Assembly (NCBI GenBank): GCA_044425555.1 | Contig: JAWXVF010000051.1 | Location: forward strand, 1-15,957 | Reading direction: 5' to 3' | From: JAWXVE01 sp044425555 | GTDB taxonomy: Bacteria > Bacillota > Clostridia > Lachnospirales > Lachnospiraceae | Length of the DNA stretch: 15,957 bases | In this document: positions 5,052-12,678 of the stretch, one piece after another | Layout of the letters: every line of letters starts with the position of its first letter | How positions within the stretch are numbered: position 1 is the stretch's first letter | Notes under the pieces: generated by a model | What the model was told of the DNA's origin: nothing | The model's input: the letters and a program-made list of their open reading frames with translations, nothing else | Databases searched by the model: none | Program-made: the position numbers and the translations under genes

Positions 5052-7502
5052 CTATTTTCCCTCTGCTCGTAGTCGTGTGATTATGCTTCCTTTTAGAGAG
5101 AGTTTATAAACAAACACAGGCAAATACAGGCATATAAATAACAGCAACACGGCAATCGCCACCATAGTAACAGTAGGATATGAAAAAACGGACAGTATAG
5201 CATTTTCTTTCAAGCCCTCGTATATGAGATACAATAAACCGTTACCAATCGTAAACACAAACCCAAAAGGAATTATGAAGTAAAACAGCCCTTCAAGTGA
5301 CAGCATTTTTTTGATTTGCTTTCTTGTCATACCAATACTTTCAAGTAGTGCTAATTCGTGAGTACGCACCGTTACGCTAACCGCTATGGTGTTAATGAAG
5401 TTTAGAATACCAATCAACATAAAGATGATAGATATAGATGTTCCGACAATCTCCACAATGGTTACATACTCAGCTATTTCTTGTATTCGAGAATATCTTG
5501 ATTCAATCAAAATATTTGAGTTGCTACCAAAGATACTGTTTAACTCTTGTGAAATCAAATCATCATCATTTCCGTTTGTGTCAAATTTAATATTGCTAAT
5601 GTTTGTTTCAATATCTGTTTGCTCTAAAAATGTTTGACTAATATATATATTAGGTGCATTGGAGCGTTTGCTGTTCGGTAAATCATTAAACTCATCATCT
5701 ACAAAGATATTTCCGATAGTGAATGTGTACTTATTTTGCGTATCGGCAAATGTATCTCCGGAATGAAACACTTCTTCGCCACTTGGCAAGTCGGAGACAT
5801 ATTTAAGCAGTACAAATTCTCCATCTTCAAAAGCCTTTATGTCTATCGGTGTTTCTAAAGTTTGGTTGAGTAATTCTATTTTTGCACTTTCAATACCATA
5901 AACATATGAATAAAAATTTGAAGTATAAAAATCAACCATTTCTTGATCTGTGTAATCAAATCCAGTAGCTTCTTCATTGTAACTAAAGGATTGAATGTAG
6001 TTCCCGAATATTTCTTCATCATATTGCAGCTCTAACTCGCCTATAGTGGTTACAAAAAAGTTTTCAATGCCGTCAATTTCTGCTATCCTTTGAATATCGC
6101 TTTCACTTATTGATGTATCATCTAAAAATTGGATAGTAAAGTCGGCATCGCCTTCACTTTCAATCATTACTTTCGGGTTCATACTTGTAGTGAGTACGCT
6201 GACTAACATAAATGTTGTAAGTCCAAGTATTAAAGATGTGAATGTATAAAATGCTCCCTTTCTATTCTTAAACACATTTCTTATAGCTAAGGCTAATATA
6301 CTGGTTTCCTTAGAATGTTTTTGTTTTCCTTTATAGTCTGTATATTTTGCCGCTTCGATAGGGGATATTTTTCCCGCTATCCTTGCAGGCTTAAAACTAC
6401 CTAACATTACGGTCATAAAAGTAAATGCAGTAGCACCTATGTAGACATACGGCGAAAAGGATACAACAGCTTCAGCTTCTCCTGCAAAAAAGAAATTCAT
6501 AGTTAGAGGAACGATTACAAAAGATGTGAGTGTTCCTAAAATCAGTCCTGCCATAATCCCAATAAAACATAACTTCATTACTTGTATGTAGATAATTTTT
6601 TCAAGTTGATTTTTGGTTGTTCCCAAAGTCTTTAATTGCCCATAGTGTGCTATATCTTTAGTAACCCCAATATACAAAATATTATAAATAAGCAAATATG
6701 CTGTAATTGTGATTAAGGCAATTAATGCTATTGCAATGTATGTGACTGATTTATTCTGCGATAAGGTAGGAACAACGGATATTTCTTGATTATCGCTTAG
6801 GTTTAATTTTTCCGTTACTATGTCAATATCACTCGCATTTTCCAAAGATACCATTGCAACAACTTCTACATCTTGCACCGTTTGTAAAAACTGGTCTGAA
6901 ATATATGCAGAACCTCTATCACCTGTACGAGTTTGTAAATAGTCTGTATAATACCCCGATAATGTAAAGTTTTTTACTGTATCTTCGGACATTCCGTCAA
7001 GGCGATAGGTTACAGCAATACTCATTCCTATGGTTGGCTCAGAAATCCCCATATTCTGTATAGCCCAAGTAGGGAGCATAATTTCATTTTCAGTTGTGGG
7101 ATATGTGCCATAGATATCATCTATTGTAGGTATTCGGTGATTTTCCCATTCTATAGTATCTATCCACACAAGAGCCAAGTTTGCATTTTCTGTGACAGAT
7201 CCAGCAACAATTTGTGTGCCAACATTTTCTATGCCATCAACTTGCTCTTTTATCTGTTCGATTTGTTCTATACTTGAATTTGTCACTGCAAAATGGGCAG
7301 TAGTACCCATAGACTTAGTGGTATTGTCGATATATGTTTCTCCATAACTAAGTCCCATACTAATTGTGGTAACTAGCATAAATGTGGTTAAAGTAATAGC
7401 TAGAATGATAAACAAATTTCTTTGCCGCTGATTTTTGTAGCTTCTGTCAGCAAGTGTCTTTATCACTTTTTTATTGTTATTTCCAAAAAGAATATCGCTC
7501 AT
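5052..7502 (-). CDS. ABC transporter permease, FtsX/MacB type, 816 residues
   Basis: Membrane subunit of the ABC transporter encoded with the ATPase just upstream. The topology is duplicated: a helix at 29-51, an outer domain at about 52-250, three helices at about 252-279, 307-333 and 351-371, then a second helix at 415-440, a larger outer domain at about 441-675, and three helices at 678-708, 738-762 and 777-800. Each half ends in an FtsX-like block, and the phrase TVRTHELALLESIGMTRKQI in the second half is typical of these permeases. Eight helices and two large outer domains resemble MacB-type mechanotransmission permeases rather than the ten-helix BceB. A role in removing or resisting peptide antibiotics or lipid-acting compounds is inferred from the linked two-component system. 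The start follows AAGGGGG by ten bases, 15 bases after the ATPase stop. Confidence 0.9.
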   Translation of the reverse strand: MSDILFGNNNKKVIKTLADRSYKNQRQRNLFIILAITLTTFMLVTTISMGLSYGETYIDNTTKSMGTTAHFAVTNSSIEQIEQIKEQVDGIENVGTQIVAGSVTENANLALVWIDTIEWENHRIPTIDDIYGTYPTTENEIMLPTWAIQNMGISEPTIGMSIAVTYRLDGMSEDTVKNFTLSGYYTDYLQTRTGDRGSAYISDQFLQTVQDVEVVAMVSLENASDIDIVTEKLNLSDNQEISVVPTLSQNKSVTYIAIALIALITITAYLLIYNILYIGVTKDIAHYGQLKTLGTTKNQLEKIIYIQVMKLCFIGIMAGLILGTLTSFVIVPLTMNFFFAGEAEAVVSFSPYVYIGATAFTFMTVMLGSFKPARIAGKISPIEAAKYTDYKGKQKHSKETSILALAIRNVFKNRKGAFYTFTSLILGLTTFMLVSVLTTSMNPKVMIESEGDADFTIQFLDDTSISESDIQRIAEIDGIENFFVTTIGELELQYDEEIFGNYIQSFSYNEEATGFDYTDQEMVDFYTSNFYSYVYGIESAKIELLNQTLETPIDIKAFEDGEFVLLKYVSDLPSGEEVFHSGDTFADTQNKYTFTIGNIFVDDEFNDLPNSKRSNAPNIYISQTFLEQTDIETNISNIKFDTNGNDDDLISQELNSIFGSNSNILIESRYSRIQEIAEYVTIVEIVGTSISIIFMLIGILNFINTIAVSVTVRTHELALLESIGMTRKQIKKMLSLEGLFYFIIPFGFVFTIGNGLLYLIYEGLKENAILSVFSYPTVTMVAIAVLLLFICLYLPVFVYKLSLKGSIITRLRAEGK

Positions 7503-7517
7503 TGTTATGCTTCCCCC

Positions 7518-8183
7518 TTATGCTGTAATACGCCCATCTTCAATGCGTATGATACGGTCTGCAATTCCTGCAAGTTGCATATCATGGGTAATCATAACAA
7601 CCGTTTGATTAAATTTGGTGCTTGTTACTCTAAGTAGTCCTAAAACATCTTCCGTTGTTCTGCTATCAAGGTTTCCAGTAGGCTCATCAGCAAGAAGAAT
7701 AGCAGGTTTTGAGAGTATTGCTCTTGCGATTGCAACTCTTTGTTGTTGCCCTCCCGAAAGCTCAGAGGGCATATTATATAGTTTTTCAGTTAGCCCAAGC
7801 GATTTGACAACCTCATTCAAAAATGCTTCATCAACCTTATTTCCGTCGAGTTCAAGTGGTAGCGTGATGTTCTCGTAAACATTCAAAATCGGCACAAGAT
7901 TATAGTTTTGAAATACAAAACCTATATTTCTTCTTCTGAAAATAGTAAGGCTCTCATCTTTTAAGTTAGACAGCTCATGCCCACCTACTGACACCGAACC
8001 ACTTGTAGGGGTATCAAGACCACCGAGCATATTAAGCAAGGTGGATTTTCCGCTTCCCGAAGTTCCCACAACTGCTATAAATTCTCCTGTTTTTACCGTT
8101 AAGTTCACTCCGTCAAGTGCTTTTACTATGTTAGGCTCTTTGCCGTAATACTTTTTTAAGTCCGTTGTATGAAGTATATCCAT
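7518..8183 (-). CDS. ABC transporter ATP-binding protein, MacB/BceA type
   Basis: Cytoplasmic ATPase that powers the neighbouring permease. All motifs are intact: Walker A GTSGSGKST (40-48), Q-loop Q92 in FVFQNYNLVP, signature LSGGQ (142-146), Walker B ILLADE with catalytic E167, D-loop NLDS and switch H200. The length of 221 residues fits the LolD/MacB/BceA class. The ATG at 8181-8183 has AAAGGAGA nine bases upstream; an in-frame TTG seven codons earlier lies inside that ribosome site and is rejected. It is the first gene of the transporter operon, with its own promoter-like -10 box upstream and the permease 15 bases downstream. Confidence 0.95.
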   Translation of the reverse strand: MDILHTTDLKKYYGKEPNIVKALDGVNLTVKTGEFIAVVGTSGSGKSTLLNMLGGLDTPTSGSVSVGGHELSNLKDESLTIFRRRNIGFVFQNYNLVPILNVYENITLPLELDGNKVDEAFLNEVVKSLGLTEKLYNMPSELSGGQQQRVAIARAILSKPAILLADEPTGNLDSRTTEDVLGLLRVTSTKFNQTVVMITHDMQLAGIADRIIRIEDGRITA

Positions 8184-8217
8184 ATTCTTAAATCTCCTTT
8201 TCAAGTGTTATAACTTG

Positions 8218-8223
8218 ATTATA
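8218..8223 (-). promoter_or_regulatory. Probable activator-dependent promoter of the ABC operon (-10 box)
   Basis: A perfect TATAAT lies 34 bases before the ATPase start codon, but the -35 position at 16-18 bases has no match to consensus. Further upstream, TCAATT is repeated at 8248-8253 and 8260-8265, a 12-base period on the plus strand. A missing -35 plus upstream direct repeats is the usual look of a promoter activated by an OmpR-type response regulator. The site assignment is inference. Confidence 0.4.
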
Positions 8224-8279
8224 AATCCCGAATGTTACACAAATCTCTCAATTTCAAAATCAATTCTCACAGTATTGTA

Positions 8280-8321
8280 ACAATTAGGAAAGGAGCAAGC
8301 AGATGTGCCATTCCTAATTGT
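8280..8321 (-). terminator. Hairpin at the end of the histidine kinase gene
   Basis: ACAATTAGGAA (8280-8290) and TTCCTAATTGT (8311-8321) form an 11-pair stem that contains the kinase stop codon (8314-8316). On the minus strand it is followed by TACAATACTG, with no real U-run. It may partially stop or process the message between the sensor genes and the transporter genes. Confidence 0.5.
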
Positions 8322-9342
8322 TTGGCAAAAACACGGAAATAACCGTACCTTTTCCGAGTTCAGATTTTACCCGTATATATCCTTTTTGCTTTGAAATGAT
8401 TTCACGACAGAGGTATAGTCCTATTCCGATACCCTCTATATCATGTGTATCATCTTCACGGAAAAATCGCTTGAATATCCTGTATGTGTTTTCTTCTCTT
8501 ATGCCTTTTCCTGTATCAGCTATTTCAATTTTGCTCATCGTTTCGGATTGTACTATTGCAATGCTGATTTTACCATCTTTAGGGGTGTATTTTACGGCAT
8601 TATCTAAAATATTGAATAGTGCTTCCGCTGTCCATTTGCTATCGTGTGGAATAGTGATATTAGTTTGTGCAGGTGGTATTACGGTAATATTTTTCTTTTC
8701 AGCCGATACAACAATCCCCGAAAGTGCAGTAGCAACTGTTTCATAGATTTTTTGATTTTTAATATGCAGATTGATAGATCCCGTTTCCATTCTCGATACT
8801 TTCACCATTTGCGTGGTTAGAAAATCGAGTTTATCTATTTGTTTACCCATTAAAGCATAAAACTCTCTTGTCTTTTCCTCTGGCACTTCACGGGTACCAA
8901 GTGTTGAGTTATACATTTTCAGATTTGTAAGTGGTGTTTTTATTTGATGTGAAATGTCGGTTATCGTTTCTTCTAATTCTTGTTTCTCTTTTTCCGATTG
9001 GTTTTTAGCATTTTCTAATATCTCATATAATCTCTTTAGCTTGATACTGATTTTGTCGGATAAACTTTCATTGTTAAGGTCAAATTTTATATTGCTTTTA
9101 CCGTCTATCATATCGTCAATTATGCTTGCAAACTCTTCTGAGAATAACAAAACTTTTTTTCTTAGGAAAAAGACAAGCACAATGTTAAGCAATAAAGCAA
9201 CAACAGCAAAGAGAGTGACAGCAATTCTTACTCCTGTATCGTCACTGTTCATATAAACATACAAGCATAATCCACTTGTAAAAAATAAATACGACACAGC
9301 AAAGACCATAAAGATTTTACTTGTATTTATATCTCTTTTCAT
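8314..9342 (-). CDS. Sensor histidine kinase with very short outer loop
   Basis: Membrane kinase of 342 residues. Two membrane helices at about 10-30 and 37-60 are joined by only six or so outer residues (NSDDTG), so there is no room for a sensory domain outside the membrane. This is the architecture of intramembrane-sensing kinases such as BceS. The catalytic parts are complete: H-box SHQIKTPLTNLKMY with H132, N-box NILDNAVKYTPKDG (244-257), G1 box with D276 (ADTGKGI) and G2 box GIGIGLYL (304-311). BceS-type kinases read the activity of a partner ABC permease, which fits the transporter encoded next door. The ATG overlaps the regulator stop in an ATGA, so the two are translationally coupled. 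Confidence 0.93.
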   Translation of the reverse strand: MKRDINTSKIFMVFAVSYLFFTSGLCLYVYMNSDDTGVRIAVTLFAVVALLLNIVLVFFLRKKVLLFSEEFASIIDDMIDGKSNIKFDLNNESLSDKISIKLKRLYEILENAKNQSEKEKQELEETITDISHQIKTPLTNLKMYNSTLGTREVPEEKTREFYALMGKQIDKLDFLTTQMVKVSRMETGSINLHIKNQKIYETVATALSGIVVSAEKKNITVIPPAQTNITIPHDSKWTAEALFNILDNAVKYTPKDGKISIAIVQSETMSKIEIADTGKGIREENTYRIFKRFFREDDTHDIEGIGIGLYLCREIISKQKGYIRVKSELGKGTVISVFLPNN

Positions 9343-10019
9343 AGCTTACCACCTGTCCAAATATACCCCATACCGTAAACGGTTTTAATAAATTTCAAAT
9401 TGTCTTTTTCGATTTTCCCACGCAAGCGATTAACATTAACGGTAAGTGTATGTTCATCAACAAAGTTTGCATCTATATCGTATAACTTTTCGAGTAGACT
9501 TTGCCTTGTCAGCAAAATATCTGTATTGGCTGTAAATATTTTCAGTATCTTATATTCAGTCGGAGTAAAGACAATGCTTTCGTCATTCATTGAAGCTGTT
9601 AGTTTTTCAAAATCTATCTCTAAACCCTCACTACTGTAAACAGATTTTTTAGTGGAGCTTGCAGAGCGTTTTATTGCCACCGCAATTTTTTTAAGTAGAA
9701 TATTTATATTAAAAGGCTTTGTAACATAATCGTCTGCACCTAAGTCAAAACCATTTAATATATCTTCTTCTAAATCTCTTGCCGATAAAAAGATTACAGG
9801 AATGTTGCTTACCTGCTTTATTTTTTCACATAGGCAAAATCCGTCCCCATCGGGTAGGTTTATATCTAAAACGGCAAGGTCAAAACTATTGCTTTTTAGT
9901 TCTGCTAAAGCACTTGAAACACTTTTAGTAGAAACAACAGTATATCCGTCAAGTTCGAGGTTATAGCACAATCCCGAATTAAGCATTACATCATCTTCAA
10001 CAACTAATATTTTAATCAC
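9339..10019 (-). CDS. OmpR/PhoB-type response regulator
   Basis: A 226-residue regulator partnered with the kinase downstream. The receiver domain has acidic D9 and D10, phosphoacceptor D52 (AVLDINLPDGDG), S79 and K101. The C-terminal winged helix at about 130-226 includes NVNRLRGKIE and ends VYGMGYIW. I chose the GTG at 10017-10019, giving MIKILVVEDD, because GAGGGG lies eight bases upstream. A GTG three codons earlier would sit directly on that ribosome site. The start overlaps the stop of the preceding HTH gene in GTGATTAA, so translation is likely coupled. Its target is probably the promoter of the ABC operon. Confidence 0.94.
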   Translation of the reverse strand: MIKILVVEDDVMLNSGLCYNLELDGYTVVSTKSVSSALAELKSNSFDLAVLDINLPDGDGFCLCEKIKQVSNIPVIFLSARDLEEDILNGFDLGADDYVTKPFNINILLKKIAVAIKRSASSTKKSVYSSEGLEIDFEKLTASMNDESIVFTPTEYKILKIFTANTDILLTRQSLLEKLYDIDANFVDEHTLTVNVNRLRGKIEKDNLKFIKTVYGMGYIWTGGKL

Positions 10020-10191
10020 GCTTTTCACCCCTCAATCGTTTATCCGTTGGTTTTTCTGCATCTTTAGGAATGAGCCATACTTTTCCCATTTTAACAGCTC
10101 CATCAACTCTGTTTTCGGCACATAAAAGTGATATTCTGCGTCTTGATATTCCCCATATTTCAGATGCTTGCGTAGATGTTATGTATTCCAT
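10012..10191 (-). CDS. Small helix-turn-helix protein leading the sensor operon
   Basis: A 59-residue protein (MEYITSTQASEIWGISRRRI onward) of the small excisionase-like HTH type seen in clostridial mobile elements. The HTH covers about residues 6-27, followed by a wing containing GKVWLIPKDAEKPTDKR. The ATG at 10189-10191 has AAAGGA nine bases upstream; the longer frame starts before the transcription start and is rejected. It is the first gene after a very good promoter and overlaps the response regulator by eight bases. It may regulate its own operon or the element; no target can be shown. Confidence 0.8.
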   Translation of the reverse strand: MEYITSTQASEIWGISRRRISLLCAENRVDGAVKMGKVWLIPKDAEKPTDKRLRGEKRD

Positions 10192-10221
10192 TTTTTCACG
10201 TCCTTTCTCTGTTATACTTAT

Positions 10222-10250
10222 ATTGTATTCCTCTATCGGTATAATGTCAA
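10222..10250 (-). promoter_or_regulatory. Strong promoter of the HTH-regulator-kinase operon
   Basis: A perfect -35 TTGACA (10245-10250) and a -10 TACAAT (10222-10227) are separated by 17 bases. The -35 overlaps the palindrome TCAAATTTGA (10247-10256), so a bound repressor would block it. Confidence 0.85.
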
Positions 10251-10309
10251 ATTTGATACGAAGTAAAAAGTACCTACACATGAAACAACACTTCGTTCAA
10301 AAAGTTTGA
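10245..10309. promoter_or_regulatory. Candidate operators between divergent promoters
   Basis: A perfect palindrome TCAAATTTGA (10247-10256) and a gapped one TCAAA-AAG-TTTGA (10297-10309, with one extra A in the gap) each overlap a -35 box. In addition, TTTGATACGAAGT (10252-10264) and ACTTCGTTCAAA (10290-10301) are inverted copies differing by one deleted base. This suits binding by the divergent XRE protein. Confidence 0.55.
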
Positions 10310-10324
10310 TGTGAAATGTATAAT
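10296..10324 (+). promoter_or_regulatory. Promoter of the XRE regulator gene
   Basis: TTCAAA (10296-10301) and a perfect TATAAT (10319-10324) are separated by 17 bases, 19 bases before the XRE start codon. The -35 lies inside an inverted repeat, suggesting autoregulation. Confidence 0.6.
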
Positions 10325-10343
10325 AAGTAGGGGTGAAGTAATT

Positions 10344-10691
10344 ATGCATAAAAAAGAAAAAAATTTTGATGCTAGACCATTTGGATTAGCAGTCAAACAA
10401 GCTCGATTAGCTAAAGGGTGGACGCAGGAATACCTTGCAACATTGGTGAATTGTTCTTCTCGAAATATTATGCACATTGAGAATAATGGTCAACACCCAA
10501 GTTTGGATACTTTGTATTTATTAGTAAAGCATTTAGATATATCAGCAGATAAATATTTACTTGGCGAAAAATCGGTTAGTGAAATAAGAAATCATGTTGA
10601 TATAATACTTAACACTTTAAATGATAATGAGCTTGTTGTTATTCAATCAACAGCAAACGGATTAAAAAAGGCACGAGAGAGAGAGGATTAA
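10344..10691 (+). CDS. XRE-family transcription regulator
   Basis: A 115-residue protein with a Cro/CI-type helix-turn-helix at about residues 15-68 (FGLAVKQARLAKGWTQEYLA, then SSRNIMHIENNGQHPSLDTL). The C-terminal part is helical and may mediate dimerisation. I chose the ATG at 10344 because a GGGG ribosome site lies before it; the earlier in-frame ATG at 10311 is upstream of the -10 box and cannot be on the transcript. It is divergent from the sensor operon with operator-like repeats in between, so it probably represses that operon and itself. Its 3' end overlaps a terminator hairpin. Confidence 0.88.
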   Translation: MHKKEKNFDARPFGLAVKQARLAKGWTQEYLATLVNCSSRNIMHIENNGQHPSLDTLYLLVKHLDISADKYLLGEKSVSEIRNHVDIILNTLNDNELVVIQSTANGLKKARERED

Positions 10692-10716
10692 TTTCCTCTT
10701 TTTCTTCGTGCCTTTT
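10666..10716. terminator. Bidirectional terminator between converging genes
   Basis: AAAAGGCACGA (10666-10676) pairs with TCGTGCCTTTT (10706-10716), with an inner AGAGGA/TCCTCT stem. Both flanks supply U-runs, one for each strand. It contains the XRE stop codon and ends ten bases before the stop of the converging 97-residue gene. Confidence 0.88.
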
Positions 10717-10725
10717 GTTGCATTA

Positions 10726-11019
10726 TTAATTACATTGGTTTTGTAACACATTACATTTTTCTCTAATAGTTTTTTGTTCCTCATCTGTCAGATTGCGTTT
10801 GTTTAAAGTATATTGTTGCTCTAGCAAGTCTGAATAACCATCCAGTAAGGCATCACGCATATCTTCGGGTGTTTTACAGTAGATAACAGCATACCAATCT
10901 TCAGCTTTGCTATCCCAATACATCACGGTGTACCCTCGTTTGGTTTTTACTACTTCACATATAGTATCTTCTTTAAGATACTCCTTAAATACCTCTAAAA
11001 CCTTTTCAAATGTTAGCAT
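10726..11019 (-). CDS. Uncharacterised 97-residue protein
   Basis: A soluble, acidic protein with no signal peptide or membrane helix. The first half looks like a mixed alpha/beta fold (MLTFEKVLEVFKEYLKED, then RGYTVMYWDSKAEDWYAVIY) rich in aromatic residues, followed by two helices. I recognise no family. The ATG at 11017-11019 has AAAGGA eight bases upstream and a reasonable promoter at 11068-11096. It forms its own unit between the relaxase and the accessory cassette and converges with the XRE gene. A role in element maintenance is only a guess from position. Confidence 0.75.
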   Translation of the reverse strand: MLTFEKVLEVFKEYLKEDTICEVVKTKRGYTVMYWDSKAEDWYAVIYCKTPEDMRDALLDGYSDLLEQQYTLNKRNLTDEEQKTIREKCNVLQNQCN

Positions 11020-11067
11020 TTTTATCTTCCTTTCGACTGTTTTTCATGTACTTAGTTTGCTATATCT

Positions 11068-11096
11068 ATTTTAGCAAATGCCTTTATATATAACAA
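11068..11096 (-). promoter_or_regulatory. Promoter of the 97-residue gene
   Basis: TTGTTA (11091-11096) and TAAAAT (11068-11073) are separated by 17 bases on the minus strand. TTTGCTA (11056-11062) and TAGCAAA (11072-11078) form an inverted repeat around the -10 box, and the half-site matches the repeat near the integrase. Confidence 0.5.
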
Positions 11097-11132
11097 ACAT
11101 ACGGGGAGCTTTATTTTAACAACAAGAAGTGG

Positions 11133-11230
11133 CAAGCAGGGCAAGGTTGTACAAAACCTTGCATTTGCTTGTTGGGGGAGTTCCCCAATCCCTACTAAAA
11201 CAATGATTAAAATCATTGTGCCACGCCCCA
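11133..11230. other. Triple-hairpin region next to the relaxase, candidate oriT or terminator set
   Basis: Three stems follow one another: CAAGCA-GG-GCAAGGTT paired with AACCTTGC-ATT-TGCTTG (11133-11171), TTGGGG with CCCCAA (11172-11188), and ACAATGATT with AATCATTGT (11200-11219), then GCCACGCCCCATAAATGG. No U-run follows any of them on the minus strand, which argues against simple termination. Clustered inverted repeats beside a relaxase gene are typical of origins of transfer. No nick-site consensus is recognised. Confidence 0.4.
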
Positions 11231-11257
11231 TAAATGGTGCTATTTTTAAGAGAAAGT

Positions 11258-12658
11258 TTACCTCTCGTTTTGTGATTTCTCTTTATTAGTTTTGTCATGT
11301 TCCACCTCTAACATACGGTCAATATTTTCTTTTGCACGGAGAATATCTTGCATTTCTTTTTTGGTCTGCTTATAAATTCCATAAGCCTGTTTTTTAGTAG
11401 AAAGCAGTTCGGCATATTCTGCTTGCAATGTTTTAATTGTAGGTAGTTTTTTCACTTCCAGTTTATCAAAGTGTGCCTTTGCTGCTTTATGTAAAATAAG
11501 GTCACTTTCGTGTTCGGCATAGAATTTTTTAGAGTAACCTGCCTTGCGATACGCAGTGTAAATGTCACGAGTTTTTGCATAGTTATAGATGTGAGTTTGT
11601 AACACTTTTATCTCTGCCATTCGCTTTTCTGCTGACTTGATTTGTGTATTAAGTTGTTCAAAATTGGTGGTGATTTCAGTAGCTCTTTTTTCTAAATCTT
11701 CATACTGGATAAGGTTGTGTTCACGCAAGTAATTGATTGTTTGAGCCATTTGTTTTAGGTTGAAAATCTTTGCCCATCGTTCATATCCAACACCTTTACC
11801 TTCGGCGAGTTTACTCTGAATATCCACCAATAAATTAATGGATTTCTTAGGTGGAGCAGTAGTAGTAGATTTATGTTTTACTGGCTCTTTACCACTGATG
11901 ATAGCTTTAATATCTTCTTTTAAATATCCCTCACCAAGAGAACGCAGGCGAATGAATTTTTTCTGTTCTTTACCTTTAAAGGCAATATGTTTTCCGTGTT
12001 TTATTTCATAACCTGCTGACTGCATCAGTGATAAAAACATATTGAAATCTTTTGGCTTTTGCTCCAGTATTTCATCTATTACTTGCTTTAGTATTTGAGA
12101 GTGAGAGAGTGGCTTTTTATTACCAAGCCATTTGCCATAATGCTTTTTATTGCGATTAGGTGTTTCAATGATTGACAGTCCATTTTCTAAGCAAATGCGA
12201 TCTGAAATTTTAGCAAGAGCCTTTCCACTTCCAAGAAAATCTCGAAACTTTTTGTTGCAGTCAATAGAAGTAGAATTGAAGTCAATATGTGTATGCACAT
12301 GAGCCTTATCGGTGTGGGTAGAAACCACAAAAGCATATTTTCCTTTGGTAAAACTCATAGCCAGTTCATAGGCAATTTTATGAGCTTCATCGGGAGTGAT
12401 TTCACCGGGTTGAAAGGATTGTCGTATCTGATACATAACAACATTTTTTCCTTGCGTTCGACCAGTAATATCTTCATAGATTTTCTTGGATAATAGAAAT
12501 TCTGCTTTTACAGTTTTGGGATCACATGAGTAACAAGTGACATATTTCCCATCCTCCGTTTTCGCAGGGTTCATAATATAATCAAGACTGTCTGCAATAC
12601 ATTTTTCTACTGTTTTGTTCTTTGTTTTATGAATAGATATAAGCCTTGTTGTAGCAAT
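11258..12658 (-). CDS. Relaxase, MOBP/VirD2-like, with a probable AUU start
   Basis: DNA-nicking transfer enzyme of 466 residues if started at the ATT at 12656-12658. Read from there, the N-terminus is (M)ATTRLISIHKTKNK, which matches the usual family start, and it keeps the presumed catalytic tyrosine Y27 (LDYIMNPAKT). The first ATG, at 12572-12574, falls two residues after that tyrosine and would remove it. A strong AAAAGGAGGG lies six bases before the ATT. The metal-binding histidines are in HTDKAHVHTHIDFNS (115-129). The relaxase domain covers about 1-200, and the rest is a charged helical region, probably coiled coil at about 310-460. It works with MobC and, in such elements, a coupling protein outside this window. 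A terminator sits directly upstream. Confidence 0.93.
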   Translation of the reverse strand: MATTRLISIHKTKNKTVEKCIADSLDYIMNPAKTEDGKYVTCYSCDPKTVKAEFLLSKKIYEDITGRTQGKNVVMYQIRQSFQPGEITPDEAHKIAYELAMSFTKGKYAFVVSTHTDKAHVHTHIDFNSTSIDCNKKFRDFLGSGKALAKISDRICLENGLSIIETPNRNKKHYGKWLGNKKPLSHSQILKQVIDEILEQKPKDFNMFLSLMQSAGYEIKHGKHIAFKGKEQKKFIRLRSLGEGYLKEDIKAIISGKEPVKHKSTTTAPPKKSINLLVDIQSKLAEGKGVGYERWAKIFNLKQMAQTINYLREHNLIQYEDLEKRATEITTNFEQLNTQIKSAEKRMAEIKVLQTHIYNYAKTRDIYTAYRKAGYSKKFYAEHESDLILHKAAKAHFDKLEVKKLPTIKTLQAEYAELLSTKKQAYGIYKQTKKEMQDILRAKENIDRMLEVEHDKTNKEKSQNER

Positions 12659-12678
12659 AATTATCCCTCCTTTTCATC

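Noticed and set aside
8318..8746. A 142-codon plus-strand frame opposite the kinase gene
   Set aside because: It is antisense to conserved kinase motifs and is a shadow of that gene.
11116..11298. A 60-codon frame downstream of the relaxase
   Set aside because: It consists mostly of the three inverted repeats and has no ribosome site.
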